A DNA stretch of 52,521 bases, taken from NCBI GenBank assembly GCA_002395235.1, contig DGWK01000019.1, positions 1-52,521 of the forward strand, read 5' to 3'. Every line of letters starts with the position of its first letter. The first letter of the stretch is position 1. This stretch comes from Lachnospiraceae bacterium UBA4260. GTDB taxonomy: Bacteria > Bacillota > Clostridia > Lachnospirales > Lachnospiraceae. The notes beneath the pieces were generated by a model that saw nothing but the letters and a program-made list of their open reading frames with translations, had not been told where the DNA came from and did not search any database. The position numbers and the translations under genes were made by a program. Positions 23,206 through 32,351 of the stretch are shown here, in pieces.

Positions 23206-24849
23206 ATGAAATATCTGCTCACAGGTACTGAAATGGCGGAGGCGGACAGCGCCACCTCCGAGGTCATAGGAATTCCGTCCATCGTTCTGATGGAGCGGGC
23301 GGCGCTTGCCGTCACAAATCAGATCACGTCCCGCTTCGGCGCGGACCGTCGCGTCACTGTTTTGGCGGGTCCGGGCAATAACGGCGCGGACGGGCTTGCC
23401 GTAGGAAGACTTCTCATAGACAAGGGTTACGAGCTGCAGTTCCTGCTCCTGAGTCCCAAAGAGCCGCCGGAAGGGTCGTCGGCCATGACGCAGAGAAAGA
23501 TCCTCGAGGCCTACGGAGCGGCTCCGGAAGTCTTCGACGCCGGGAAGATGAGGGCCTTCCGGCCCGCCGTCATCGTTGACGCGCTCTTCGGAACCGGACT
23601 GGGCAGGCCTCTTAGCGGAAAGGCCGCAGAGATGGCGGAGGAAGTGAACGCCTTCCGGGCGGAGACAGGGTGCACCGTTGTGGGCCTGGACCTCCCGTCC
23701 GGGATCTCCTCGGAGGACGGATCCGTGATGGGATGCGCGATCCGCTGCGACTTCACAGTGACATTCGCCTACTATAAGCGCGGCCATTTCCTGTATCCCG
23801 GGAGCAATTACTGCGGCGAGACGATCCTGCAGCAGATCGGTATCCACGACAGGAGTTTTACCTGCCGCGGAGGGCAGACGCCGGAGATGATCATGGCTGA
23901 GCGCGGCGATATTCGAGAGATGCTCTCGCAGAGAGATCCCGGAGGCAACAAGGGAACCTTCGGCAAGATTCTCATTGTCGCTGGAAGCTACGCTATGTGC
24001 GGCGCGGCGCTCCTTAGCGCCGAGGCCTGTATGCGGGCCGGCGCGGGAATGGTCAAAATATTCACCAGGGAAGAAAACCGCGTCATCATTCAGGAGAAGC
24101 TCCCCGAGGCCATGCTCGCGGTTTACAGCGCTCTGCCGCAGGAGCCGGGAGAGAAACAGGAGGAGGCGCGCAGGCTCGCGCAGAAACTCAGAAAGGACCT
24201 GGCCTGGGCGGACGCCGTGGCAATCGGACCGGCTCTGGGACAGGGCGAAGAGGGGAGAATACTTCTCAGGACGCTTCTTGAAGAGGTATCGGCCGGCGCG
24301 GTGAGCGGTGAAGAGACGCAGCGAAGAAAGCTTAAGGGGATCGTCATCGACGCGGACGCCCTGCGGATCATCGCCTCGGACGAAGAGGCGGACCGGCTGC
24401 TGAGAGAGAGGGACAAGGATACAGATTGTATTCTGACGCCGCATCTGGCGGAATTCGCAGACCTGGCGCACGTCTCTGTCAGGGAAGCCGCAAAGGACCG
24501 CATCCCGCTCATGAGACAGCTCTGCGAGCGATACGGCTGTACGGTGATCGGGAAAGACGCACGCACTCTGATCGTCTCCCATGGAAGAAGACAGATCTGC
24601 ATGATCACAAACGGAAACAGCGGCATGGCCACGGCCGGAAGCGGCGACGTGCTGACCGGGATCACGGCGGCAATGCTGTTCGCGGTCAGCCCGGGAGAAG
24701 GCCGCGGGCACAGGGCGGCGACAGCGGCGGCCTATCTGCACGCGGAAGCGGGCGATATCTGTAAAAAGAAATTCGGAGAGCGGTCTATGATCGCGGGAGA
24801 TCTGGTCGACGCGCTGGGCGACGCTGATGCTCTCATCACCGACAACTAA
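23206..24849 (+). CDS. nnr: Bifunctional NAD(P)H-hydrate repair enzyme (epimerase and ADP-dependent dehydratase)
   Basis: Repairs NADH and NADPH damaged by hydration. The 547-residue protein joins two domains. The N-terminal YjeF_N epimerase (1 to about 215) has GPGNNGADGLAVGRLL and VDALFGTGL. The C-terminal ribokinase-like dehydratase (about 225-520) has GGNKGTFGKILIVAGS, AIGPALGQGEE, and the catalytic NGNSGMATAGSGDVLTG. The start at 23206 has AAAGGAG 5 nt upstream. An in-frame ATG at 23146 would add 20 residues unlike the family and begin just after the rex terminator, so it is rejected. The gene is 17 bp upstream of alr, a pairing common in Firmicutes. Confidence 0.95.
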   Translation: MKYLLTGTEMAEADSATSEVIGIPSIVLMERAALAVTNQITSRFGADRRVTVLAGPGNNGADGLAVGRLLIDKGYELQFLLLSPKEPPEGSSAMTQRKILEAYGAAPEVFDAGKMRAFRPAVIVDALFGTGLGRPLSGKAAEMAEEVNAFRAETGCTVVGLDLPSGISSEDGSVMGCAIRCDFTVTFAYYKRGHFLYPGSNYCGETILQQIGIHDRSFTCRGGQTPEMIMAERGDIREMLSQRDPGGNKGTFGKILIVAGSYAMCGAALLSAEACMRAGAGMVKIFTREENRVIIQEKLPEAMLAVYSALPQEPGEKQEEARRLAQKLRKDLAWADAVAIGPALGQGEEGRILLRTLLEEVSAGAVSGEETQRRKLKGIVIDADALRIIASDEEADRLLRERDKDTDCILTPHLAEFADLAHVSVREAAKDRIPLMRQLCERYGCTVIGKDARTLIVSHGRRQICMITNGNSGMATAGSGDVLTGITAAMLFAVSPGEGRGHRAATAAAYLHAEAGDICKKKFGERSMIAGDLVDALGDADALITDN

Positions 24850-24866
24850 GATAAAAGGAGTCAGCC

Positions 24867-26054
24867 ATGGAAACAAGGAAATCAACATCCTGCAGAACGG
24901 AAAATACGCCGGGACATGACAGAGTGTGGGCGCAGATCGATATGGACGCAGTGCTTTTCAACATGGAGAGCATGCGGGCCAATATAAGGGACGACGTCAG
25001 GATGGTCGCGGTCCTCAAGACGGACGGCTACGGCCACGGCGCCATCCCGATCATGAAGGAGATGGAAAAGCTCCCCTATGTGTGGGGTTATGCGGCGGCG
25101 ACTTTCGAGGAGGCGGCCGCGATGAGAGAGGGCGGCGCGACCAAGCCGATCCTTCTTCTGGGCTACGTATTTCCTTACTGCTACAGAGAGCTGGCGGGGC
25201 AGCAGATCAGGCCCGCCTGCTTCCGGGAAGACATGCTTGAGGAGCTCTCCGAGGCCGCGCAGGCGGAAGGAAAGCCCATATACATCCACATCGCGCTGGA
25301 CACCGGCATGGGAAGGATCGGGGTGAGACCGGACGACGAAGGTCTCTCTTTTGTCAAAAAGGCAGTGAATACGCCTGGAATCGTTGTGGAGGGCATGTTC
25401 ACGCACTTCGCCAAGGCAGATGAGGAGGAGCACACGCCGACCCACACGCAGATTGCGCTTTACAGACAGTTCAGGGAGAGGATCCGCAGGGAAGTCGGTT
25501 ATGAAATCCCTCTCTGTCACTGTTCCAACAGCGCCGGGATCATCGAGTTTCCGGAGGCGAACATGGACCTCGTGCGCGCGGGCATCACGCTGTACGGGCT
25601 CTGGCCTTCCTCCGAGGTGAGCACGACGGCCGTACCGCTTAAGCCTGTCATGAGCCTCTACTCCCATATCGTCTATGTAAAGGAAGTCGGCCCCGGCGTG
25701 AGCGTCAGCTACGGGGGAACTTATACGACGAGCAGGGACAGGACCAGGATCGCCACGATTCCGGTCGGCTACGGGGACGGCTATCCCAGGAGCCTGTCCA
25801 ATAAGGGATATGTGCTCATCTGCGGGCACAGGGCTCCGATCCTGGGCAGAGTCTGCATGGACCAGATGATGGTGGATATCACGGATATTCCGGAGGCAAA
25901 AGAGGGAAGCCTGTGCACGCTGCTCGGAACGGACGGCGGGGCGACCATCACGATGGAAGAACTCGGAGATCTCTCCGGCAGGTTCAATTATGAGCTGGCC
26001 TGCGACATCAACGCCAGGGTCCCCAGAATCGTCTGCGGCGGAGCCTTGAGTTGA
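24867..26054 (+). CDS. alr: Alanine racemase
   Basis: PLP enzyme making D-alanine for peptidoglycan. The 395 residues show the Lys-bearing motif VLKTDGYGHGA (the usual form is VKADAYGHG). HIALDTGMGRIG follows in the barrel, then HCSNSAG and the PLP-phosphate segment. In the C-terminal beta domain, YGDGYPR and RVCMDQMMVDIT carry the second catalytic Tyr region of the partner subunit. About 20 extra N-terminal residues precede the barrel. The ribosome site AGGAG lies 7 nt before ATG at 24867. It is co-transcribed with nnr, and the promoter for yebC overlaps its stop codon. Confidence 0.96.
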   Translation: METRKSTSCRTENTPGHDRVWAQIDMDAVLFNMESMRANIRDDVRMVAVLKTDGYGHGAIPIMKEMEKLPYVWGYAAATFEEAAAMREGGATKPILLLGYVFPYCYRELAGQQIRPACFREDMLEELSEAAQAEGKPIYIHIALDTGMGRIGVRPDDEGLSFVKKAVNTPGIVVEGMFTHFAKADEEEHTPTHTQIALYRQFRERIRREVGYEIPLCHCSNSAGIIEFPEANMDLVRAGITLYGLWPSSEVSTTAVPLKPVMSLYSHIVYVKEVGPGVSVSYGGTYTTSRDRTRIATIPVGYGDGYPRSLSNKGYVLICGHRAPILGRVCMDQMMVDITDIPEAKEGSLCTLLGTDGGATITMEELGDLSGRFNYELACDINARVPRIVCGGALS

Positions 26055-26079
26055 CGGAGCCTTCGGATAATGGTATATT
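26051..26079 (+). promoter_or_regulatory. Promoter of yebC, overlapping the alr stop
   Basis: TTGACG (26051-26056) and TATATT (26074-26079) are 17 bp apart. The leader would be about 82 nt. Confidence 0.6.
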
Positions 26080-26167
26080 CTAATTTGTATCTTTGTGTAC
26101 AGAATGTGTTGCTGCTCCATTCGGGCGGCAAAACACGATCAATATATGGATAGTGAGGAGTTAAACA

Positions 26168-26899
26168 ATGTCAGGACATTCCAAATTTGCGAACATCAAA
26201 CACAAGAAAGAGAAAAACGACGCGGCTAAGGGCAAGATCTTTACCATCATCGGCCGCGAGATCGCGGTAGCAGTCAAGGAGGGCGGCCCCGATCCGTCCA
26301 ACAACTTCAAGCTTGCCAAGGTCATCTCCAAGGCAAAGGCCAACAATATGCCCAACGAGACCATCGAGCGCGGCATCAAGAAGGCGGCCGGCGATCTGGG
26401 CAACGTCAATTTCCAGTACAACACCTATGAGGGTTACGGCCCTGGCGGAATCGCGATCATCGTTGACACTCTTACCGACAACCTCAACAGAACAGCTGCG
26501 AACGTAAGAAGCGCGTTCACAAAAGGAAACGGCAGCATCGGTACGCCCGGCTGCGTCTCCTTCATGTTCGACAAAAAGGGCCAGATCATCATCGACAAAG
26601 AGGACTGCGATCTGACTGCGGATGACCTTATGATGATCGTCCTGGACGCAGGCGCCGACGATATCAGGGAAGAGGAAGACAGTTTCGAGATCCTGACTGC
26701 TGAAGAGGACTTTGATGCGGTGGAGAAGGCCCTCAAGGATGAAGGGATCGCTCTGGCTTCTTCCGAAGTCACCATGATTCCTCAGAATTATGTAAAGGTC
26801 ACGGATGAGACGATCATCAAGCAGATCCGCAGGATCCTGGATATCCTGGACGACGACGACGATGTACAGGCCGTTTATCACAACTGGGACGAGGACTGA
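26168..26899 (+). CDS. YebC/PmpR family protein
   Basis: The 243-residue protein begins with the family signature SGHSKFANIKHKKEKNDA (SGHSKWxNIxHRK in most members) and has GGPDPSNNFKL, YEGYGPGGIAIIVDTLTDN and the acidic C-terminal domain typical of YebC. Members bind DNA or the ribosome. Older work calls them transcriptional regulators; newer work links YebC2 types to relief of proline-stretch stalling. Which type this is cannot be decided by eye. Trp in the first motif is replaced by Phe. It has its own promoter, and a hairpin follows. Confidence 0.93.
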   Translation: MSGHSKFANIKHKKEKNDAAKGKIFTIIGREIAVAVKEGGPDPSNNFKLAKVISKAKANNMPNETIERGIKKAAGDLGNVNFQYNTYEGYGPGGIAIIVDTLTDNLNRTAANVRSAFTKGNGSIGTPGCVSFMFDKKGQIIIDKEDCDLTADDLMMIVLDAGADDIREEEDSFEILTAEEDFDAVEKALKDEGIALASSEVTMIPQNYVKVTDETIIKQIRRILDILDDDDDVQAVYHNWDED

Positions 26900-26942
26900 T
26901 CCCGGGGCAAGAGATTGAAATACCAATAAAATTTTCATAAAG

Positions 26943-26974
26943 GCAGCTTTATGCCAAGGCATAAAGCTGCTTCA
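26943..26974 (+). terminator. Hairpin after yebC (probable terminator)
   Basis: GCAGCTTTATGCC (26943-26955) pairs perfectly with GGCATAAAGCTGC (26958-26970) around AA, followed by the weak T-tract TTCATT. Confidence 0.65.
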
Positions 26975-26995
26975 TTGAACTTAAGGAAAACGGCA

Positions 26996-27175
26996 ATGAA
27001 CTATTTTGAACAGGGGAAAGAGGCAGGCGCGCAGGACGAGGAGTACAGGCTCCTCAAGAGCCCTCTGCCGCAGCCTCCCCGAAAGACCCATATCCGTATG
27101 GAATTTGACCTGACAGATTCCGAAGAGGATGATTTTGATCTGGAAATCAGCGAGGATGACGATTTTGACATCTGA
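26996..27175 (+). CDS. Small acidic protein of unknown function
   Basis: A 59-residue reading frame. The first half is mixed and polar with a Pro-rich patch (KSPLPQPPRK); the last 25 residues are mainly Asp, Glu and Phe. I do not recognise a family. The start at 26996 is chosen because AAGGAAAA lies 7-14 nt upstream; the in-frame ATG at 26951 falls inside the yebC terminator stem. It ends 62 bp before ftsK and could be co-transcribed with it. An acidic tail of this kind may contact a basic protein or DNA-binding site, but this is a guess. It could also be a chance frame, although coding-like codon use argues for a gene. Confidence 0.6.
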   Translation: MNYFEQGKEAGAQDEEYRLLKSPLPQPPRKTHIRMEFDLTDSEEDDFDLEISEDDDFDI

Positions 27176-27237
27176 TCCGAGCCGGCCGGATCGTTGACGG
27201 CGGACACTGGCAGCAGATAAGAAAGGTTACAGAGCTT

Positions 27238-30200
27238 ATGGCTTCAACCAAATCGAAAAGGAGTTCAAGTAAAGGAACAAAGCAGACAAGTACGCGCAAG
27301 AAGGCAGCGGCGTCAAAGAGAATGACAAAAGCGGAGTCGGAGAGACTGGCCCTGGAAGAGAAGCGGGCGATGGAAGTGCGGCGCGATATCCGCCTCCTTG
27401 TCCTTTTCGGCGTCCTGGTCTTTGTGATGATCGCGGAGCTCGGATACGGGGGAGCAGTCGGAAAAGCGGTCTCTTCCGTGATGTTCGGACTGTTCGGCAC
27501 AGTTGCCTACATAGTCCCGATCTTCGTATTTGTCACGGTTATCTTTGTTATCTCAAATATGGGAAAGAGAACGCTGCCCGCGAGGACGGCGGCTCTTGTC
27601 ATGCTCCTGATATGCGCATGTACATTCTGTGAATTCATAAGCGGAGAGCCGGGCAAGGCAGAGAGTTACAACGCGGCCGCGATCTTCGAGCGCTGCGCGG
27701 CGGCGGGAGAGGGCGGCGGTCTGATCGGCGGCACGGCGGCCTATTTCATGTACAGGCTTCTGAGGAACGTCGGATCGATCTTTGTCCTGCTTCTGCTGAT
27801 TCTGGTCTTCCTTATGGTATTCACGCAGTTCTCGCCCGTGGAAAGGTACAGAAAAGCGGAGGAAGAGAGAATCCGCAGAGGCGATCCTTCCTTTATGGAA
27901 AAGCGCAGGGCGAGCCGGGAAGCAGCCAGAGAGGCCTCGGCAAGAAGAAGAGAAGCCATCGCTCTCGAGAAAGAAAGAGAGCGAAAAGAGCGCGAAGAGC
28001 TGCAGGAAAAAGAGCGCAGCGATATGGAAGAGAGGCGCCGCATAAGAGAGGCAAAGCGCCTGGAGGAGAAAAAGAAAAATGAACAGCCGATCATGAGCGA
28101 GACGCTGCTCGAACCCCCGGCACAGGAAGAAGAGGAAGATTTCGGCCTGGACGAGGGATCCTCGCTCTTCAGAAGAAATAAAAAGAGCGCACGGCAGGAG
28201 GAACGGAAAGACCTCGGGCGCGCTCCGGAGAGAGTCAGCACCGCTTCGGGACACGGCATCCGGTTCCTCGACAGGGACAAGGGCGAAAAGTCCGGGGCGG
28301 AAGAGATCCGCGTCAGCGCCTCCCCCGTGCAGGAAGCGGGCGGAGAGCCTTCCGAGAGGATCCTCAGACCGGATCCCAACACTGTCAGAGTGGAGTCGGA
28401 GGATCTGATCAAGATCGATCCTGCCGCGGATCCCGGCTACGCCGGCAGGCAGGGAAGAGCCACCATGACGGTCTTCACGCAGTCGAAGGATTCGGGGGCG
28501 CGCGACGACGAGCTTCATTTCCCCTTCTACCAGGGAGAGAACGAGAGGGGAATGCGCAAAGTCTACGCCAGGGAGAGCGCGGCTGAGCGCCTGGTCAGCG
28601 GCCGCCCCGATATTGCGGACGCGGGAGGCATGTCCTCCTTCAACGCGCAGCAGGAAAAGGATTACGCGGGCGGCAGGCCGCTCGGTTCGGAAAACGGCTC
28701 CGGCAGATCCGGGTCTGTGACCGGGCAGAATCCTTCACGGTATAAGGAACCTGCGGAAACGGAAAATCCGAAGGAAGAGATCCCCTGGGGGGCAGACGCT
28801 CTCACAGAGGAAGAGATGGCAGCCATCGAGGCCGCCGAAGCCGGTTACGGGGACAACACAGGGAACGCGGAAAGAGAGAACCCCGGGCAGGGCAGCGCGG
28901 CAGCGAACGCGGCGTCTGCCGGTACGAAAGTGACTGCCAGGCAGGTCCCCCGGAAACAGGCAGATAAGCAGGCAGTCCAGGACGAGGACATCGAGGGCAT
29001 CGAGGTCCACAGAGACCGGGGCGACGGCACCTCAAAAGGGGCGGGCCGTACAGCCCTCAGCGGACAGGCCAGGAGCAAAGAGAACCGCAAATACAGCTTT
29101 CCTCCTTTCAGCCTGATGCAGAAGGGGGAGGCGGGACACAACGCGGAGACGGACAGGGAACTCAAGGAGACCGCTTACAGGCTCCAGGAGACTCTTCGGA
29201 CTTTCGGCGTCAATGTGACGATGACGGATATCAGCCAGGGCCCCTCGATCACAAGATACGAGATGCAGCCGGAGCAGGGCGTCAAGGTCAGCAGGATCGT
29301 GAACCTGGCCAACGACATCAAGCTGTCTCTGGCCGCCGTCGACATCCGAATTGAGGCTCCGATCCCCGGAAAGCCCGCCATCGGCATCGAAGTGCCCAAC
29401 AAGCACCCCTCTGTCGTCGATCTGCGGGATATTCTGGAGACACAGGAGTTCAGAGGCGCCAAGAGCCGTCTCGCTTTTGCGGTCGGTAAAGACATAGGCG
29501 GCAACACGGTGGTCACGGATATCGCCAAGATGCCCCACCTCCTGATCGCGGGCGCGACCGGATCCGGTAAATCCGTCTGTATCAACACGATCATCATGAG
29601 CATCCTCTACAAGGCTTCGCCCGATGAAGTCCAGATGATCATGATCGACCCCAAGGTGGTCGAGCTGAGTGTCTACAATGGGATTCCGCACCTTATGATC
29701 CCCGTTGTCACCGATGTCAAAAAAGCGTCGGCGGCCCTCAACTGGGCAGTAGCCGAAATGGAGCGCAGATACGCGCTCTTCGCAAAGTCCGGAACAAGAG
29801 ACCTCAACGGATATAACGCGCTGGTCAAGGCCAAAGGCAGCGAGGCGGGCGAGAACGAGAAGGTACTCTCAAGGATCGTCGTCATCGTCGACGAGCTGGC
29901 CGACCTGATGATGGTCGCCAAAAATGACGTGGAGACCGCGATCTGCCGACTCGCGCAGCTGGCGAGAGCGGCGGGAATCCACCTGATCATCGCGACACAG
30001 AGGCCTTCTGTGGACGTCATCACAGGCCTGATCAAAGCCAATATGCCCAGCCGCATCGCGTTTGCGGTCACCAGCCAGGTTGACTCCAGAACGATCCTTG
30101 ACATGGCGGGCGCCGAGAAGCTGATCGGCAAGGGCGACATGCTGTTCTATCCGCAGAACTATCCGAAACCGGCCAGAATTCAGGGCGCTTTCATATCGGA

Positions 30201-30564
30201 TGAGGACGTGCAGAGCGTCGTGAATTATATCAAGGACAACAATCCCGCAGATGAGGGATCCATGCATGAGATCAACAGCGCCATCGATACGATGACGGCG
30301 GCCGGACAGGACGGAAACGGTTCCGACCTGAAGGGAAACGCCGGGTACGATGAGCATTTCGAAGACGCGGGAAGATTTATCATCGAGAAGAACAAGGCTT
30401 CGATCGGCATGCTGCAGCGCGTGTTCAAGATCGGATTTAACAGAGCTGCAAGGATCATGGACCAGCTCACGGAGGCCGGCGTCGTCTCCGAAGAGAACGG
30501 AACAAAGGCGAGGCAGGTGCTGATGGACATGCCGACCTTTGAGCAGTACCTGGAAGATATGTGA
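27238..30564 (+). CDS. DNA translocase FtsK/SpoIIIE
   Basis: Septum-bound ATPase that pumps DNA during division or sporulation. The 1108 residues comprise a Lys/Arg-rich start (1-55), four membrane helices (about 58-205), and a long charged linker (about 205-620) with Arg/Glu coiled coil and low-complexity sequence. The motor domain has Walker A GATGSGKS (772-779), Walker B IVVIVDELADLMM (near 880) and ATQRPSVDVITGLIKAN. A winged-helix gamma domain (about 1030-1100) with ASIGMLQRVFKIGFNRAARIMDQLTEAG reads the DNA polarity sequences. The linker is longer than in SpoIIIE of B. subtilis (787 residues in total), hence the large size. Whether its main task is FtsK-like or SpoIIIE-like cannot be told. 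Confidence 0.95.
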   Translation: MASTKSKRSSSKGTKQTSTRKKAAASKRMTKAESERLALEEKRAMEVRRDIRLLVLFGVLVFVMIAELGYGGAVGKAVSSVMFGLFGTVAYIVPIFVFVTVIFVISNMGKRTLPARTAALVMLLICACTFCEFISGEPGKAESYNAAAIFERCAAAGEGGGLIGGTAAYFMYRLLRNVGSIFVLLLLILVFLMVFTQFSPVERYRKAEEERIRRGDPSFMEKRRASREAAREASARRREAIALEKERERKEREELQEKERSDMEERRRIREAKRLEEKKKNEQPIMSETLLEPPAQEEEEDFGLDEGSSLFRRNKKSARQEERKDLGRAPERVSTASGHGIRFLDRDKGEKSGAEEIRVSASPVQEAGGEPSERILRPDPNTVRVESEDLIKIDPAADPGYAGRQGRATMTVFTQSKDSGARDDELHFPFYQGENERGMRKVYARESAAERLVSGRPDIADAGGMSSFNAQQEKDYAGGRPLGSENGSGRSGSVTGQNPSRYKEPAETENPKEEIPWGADALTEEEMAAIEAAEAGYGDNTGNAERENPGQGSAAANAASAGTKVTARQVPRKQADKQAVQDEDIEGIEVHRDRGDGTSKGAGRTALSGQARSKENRKYSFPPFSLMQKGEAGHNAETDRELKETAYRLQETLRTFGVNVTMTDISQGPSITRYEMQPEQGVKVSRIVNLANDIKLSLAAVDIRIEAPIPGKPAIGIEVPNKHPSVVDLRDILETQEFRGAKSRLAFAVGKDIGGNTVVTDIAKMPHLLIAGATGSGKSVCINTIIMSILYKASPDEVQMIMIDPKVVELSVYNGIPHLMIPVVTDVKKASAALNWAVAEMERRYALFAKSGTRDLNGYNALVKAKGSEAGENEKVLSRIVVIVDELADLMMVAKNDVETAICRLAQLARAAGIHLIIATQRPSVDVITGLIKANMPSRIAFAVTSQVDSRTILDMAGAEKLIGKGDMLFYPQNYPKPARIQGAFISDEDVQSVVNYIKDNNPADEGSMHEINSAIDTMTAAGQDGNGSDLKGNAGYDEHFEDAGRFIIEKNKASIGMLQRVFKIGFNRAARIMDQLTEAGVVSEENGTKARQVLMDMPTFEQYLEDM

Positions 30565-30583
30565 ACCGAGAGGAAAATGCAAA

Positions 30584-31276
30584 ATGACCGGGAAACTGAA
30601 GGCAGCAATTCTACTGTTTCTGATGGCGGTCGTACTCGCGGCTTCGTTTATTGCCTACCGGCATAAAATGGCAAATACAAGAGAAGCACTCCTGGAAAAG
30701 GCGGAGCAGCAGGCGGCCGAGGGCTCTTACGCGGAGGCCGTACGCCTGATCGACAAAGCGCTCTCGTCGGAGGAAGACGGGAGTGGCTCCGAGGAAGCGC
30801 TGCGGCTGAAAAAAGCGCAGTACCTGCAGGAGTCGGGAGATACGGAAGCCGCCCTCAGCGAGGCGATGCACGTCGTGAAGAACACTAAGGAAGGAGATCC
30901 CGAATTTGACGAGGCCTGGGAGCGGATCGTCTCAATCTGCACGCAGGAAGAGGAGTACGGGAAGCTGGCCACTCTTTTGGAAGGGAGCGGCGTGGAATCC
31001 ATAAAGAGCCGGTATTACAACTACCTGGTCTACGATCCGGTCTTTCGGGATCCTCCGGGCACTTATGAGGAGATTCTGGAGCTGTACATAGAGAGCCAGG
31101 GAGTCGGAGCCGTCTTCTACACGATCGACGGAAGCGAACCGACTGAGAAGAGCAATCTCTATGGCGGCCCGATCACACTCAGACCGGGGATTTATACGGT
31201 AAAGGCTTTCTTTATCAACCGCTACGGCTTAAAGAGCAGCACGGTCACCGGCACGTATCGGATCACGAGCAACTGA
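30584..31276 (+). CDS. Membrane-anchored protein with TPR-like helices and a chitobiase/beta-hexosaminidase C-terminal (CHB_HEX_C) domain
   Basis: The 230-residue product has one N-terminal membrane helix (about residues 5-22). Helical repeats rich in Ala and Glu follow (about 28-130) and read like tetratricopeptide repeats. A C-terminal beta module (about 165-228) has AVFYTIDGSEPTEKS, LYGGPITLRPGIYTVKAFFIN and SSTVTGTYRI, the hallmark of the CHB_HEX_C_1 domain seen in many Lachnospiraceae surface proteins. The start at 30584, 19 bp after ftsK, is chosen over an in-frame ATG inside ftsK because GAGAGGAAAA precedes it. The bulk of the protein should lie outside the membrane. Co-transcription with ftsK suggests an envelope role at division (inference). 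No catalytic residues are visible. Confidence 0.75.
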   Translation: MTGKLKAAILLFLMAVVLAASFIAYRHKMANTREALLEKAEQQAAEGSYAEAVRLIDKALSSEEDGSGSEEALRLKKAQYLQESGDTEAALSEAMHVVKNTKEGDPEFDEAWERIVSICTQEEEYGKLATLLEGSGVESIKSRYYNYLVYDPVFRDPPGTYEEILELYIESQGVGAVFYTIDGSEPTEKSNLYGGPITLRPGIYTVKAFFINRYGLKSSTVTGTYRITSN

Positions 31277-31346
31277 TTTGGAGCGGCTGCTGCGCGAAAG
31301 ACCTTAAAAAGAACAATAAGAGGTAAGAAACTCCTAACAGTTTCTA

Positions 31347-31376
31347 TTGTAATAAAACGTGCAGTAGTGCTATTAT
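31347..31376 (+). promoter_or_regulatory. Promoter of nfnAB
   Basis: TTGTAA (31347-31352) and TATTAT (31371-31376) are 18 bp apart. An imperfect symmetric A/T-rich segment follows at 31383-31396; it is too weak to call a Rex site. Confidence 0.5.
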
Positions 31377-31429
31377 AGTTCAGTTAAAAGCGTTACTAAA
31401 TAAAATTACGCATAGAGATGGAGGTTTTT

Positions 31430-32308
31430 ATGTTCAAGATCATCAAGAAGGAGAACCTGGCCCCCAACATTTACCTGATGGATGTTGAGGCCCCCAGAAT
31501 TGCAAAGTATGCACTCCCCGGACAATTCCTGATCGTCCGCGTGGACGAAGAAGGCGAGAGAATCCCTCTTACCATTTGTGATTATGACAGCGAAAAAGGA
31601 ATCGTGCAGATCGTATTCCAGGTCATCGGCGGCGATACTTACCGCATGTCTTTCCTGGAAGTCGGAGACAGCTTCGCGGATATGGTAGGACCTCTCGGAA
31701 AACCTTCGGATCTGACAGAGCTTCCCATTGAAGAACTTAAGAAGATGAAGATCTGCTTCATCGCGGGCGGCGTGGGAACGGCTCCCGTGTACTGCCAGCT
31801 CAAATGGCTCAAGAAGCAGGGCGTGACAGTCGACTGCATCCAGGGCGCCAGAACCAAGGACATCATCATTCTTGAGAAGGAAATGGCCGAAGTATCCGAT
31901 CTGCATATCTGCACGGATGACGGCTCCTACGGCATCCACGGAAATGTCTGCGTAGCGCTGCAGAAGCTCTGGGACGAGGGCAAGCGCTTTGACAGAGTCG
32001 TGGCGATCGGCCCCATGATCATGATGAAATTCGTATGTCAGCTCACCAAGACTCTCGGCGTCGAGACGATCGTGTCCATGAACCCGATCATGGTCGACGG
32101 CACGGGTATGTGCGGAGCATGCCGCCTCATGGTAGGTGATGAAGTGAAATTTGCCTGTGTAGACGGACCGGAGTTCGACGGACACAAGGTGGACTTCGCG
32201 CAGGCCATGCAGAGAATGAAGCTCTACGCCACCGAAGAAGGCCGCCTCTACCTCAAAGCCAAAGAGGGCGACACGCACCACGGCGGCTGCGGCAACTGCG
32301 GAAACTGA
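31430..32308 (+). CDS. nfnA: NADH-dependent reduced ferredoxin:NADP+ oxidoreductase, small subunit (NfnA/SudB-type)
   Basis: The 292-residue subunit has a ferredoxin-NADP reductase fold: an FAD-binding barrel with RIPLTICDYD, a nucleotide half with FIAGGVGTAPVYCQLKWLK, and a C-terminal iron-sulfur loop VDGTGMCGACR...FACVDGP. Asp223, Cys228, Cys231 and Cys243 match the Asp/Cys3-ligated [2Fe-2S] site known for Nfn. With NfnB it forms a cytoplasmic flavin-based bifurcating complex that couples NADH, NADPH and ferredoxin pools. The start at 31430 has GGAGG 5 nt before it; the in-frame ATG at 31418 overlaps that site. It lies 43 bp upstream of nfnB. Confidence 0.92.
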   Translation: MFKIIKKENLAPNIYLMDVEAPRIAKYALPGQFLIVRVDEEGERIPLTICDYDSEKGIVQIVFQVIGGDTYRMSFLEVGDSFADMVGPLGKPSDLTELPIEELKKMKICFIAGGVGTAPVYCQLKWLKKQGVTVDCIQGARTKDIIILEKEMAEVSDLHICTDDGSYGIHGNVCVALQKLWDEGKRFDRVVAIGPMIMMKFVCQLTKTLGVETIVSMNPIMVDGTGMCGACRLMVGDEVKFACVDGPEFDGHKVDFAQAMQRMKLYATEEGRLYLKAKEGDTHHGGCGNCGN

Positions 32309-32351
32309 CTTCGGTCACAGACTCGGATCGTGACAGAAAGGACATACGACA

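Noticed and set aside
31383..31396. Possible Rex operator in the nfnAB leader
   Set aside because: GTTAAAAGCGTTAC matches TTGTTAAnnnnTTAACAA too poorly, with the half-sites out of register.
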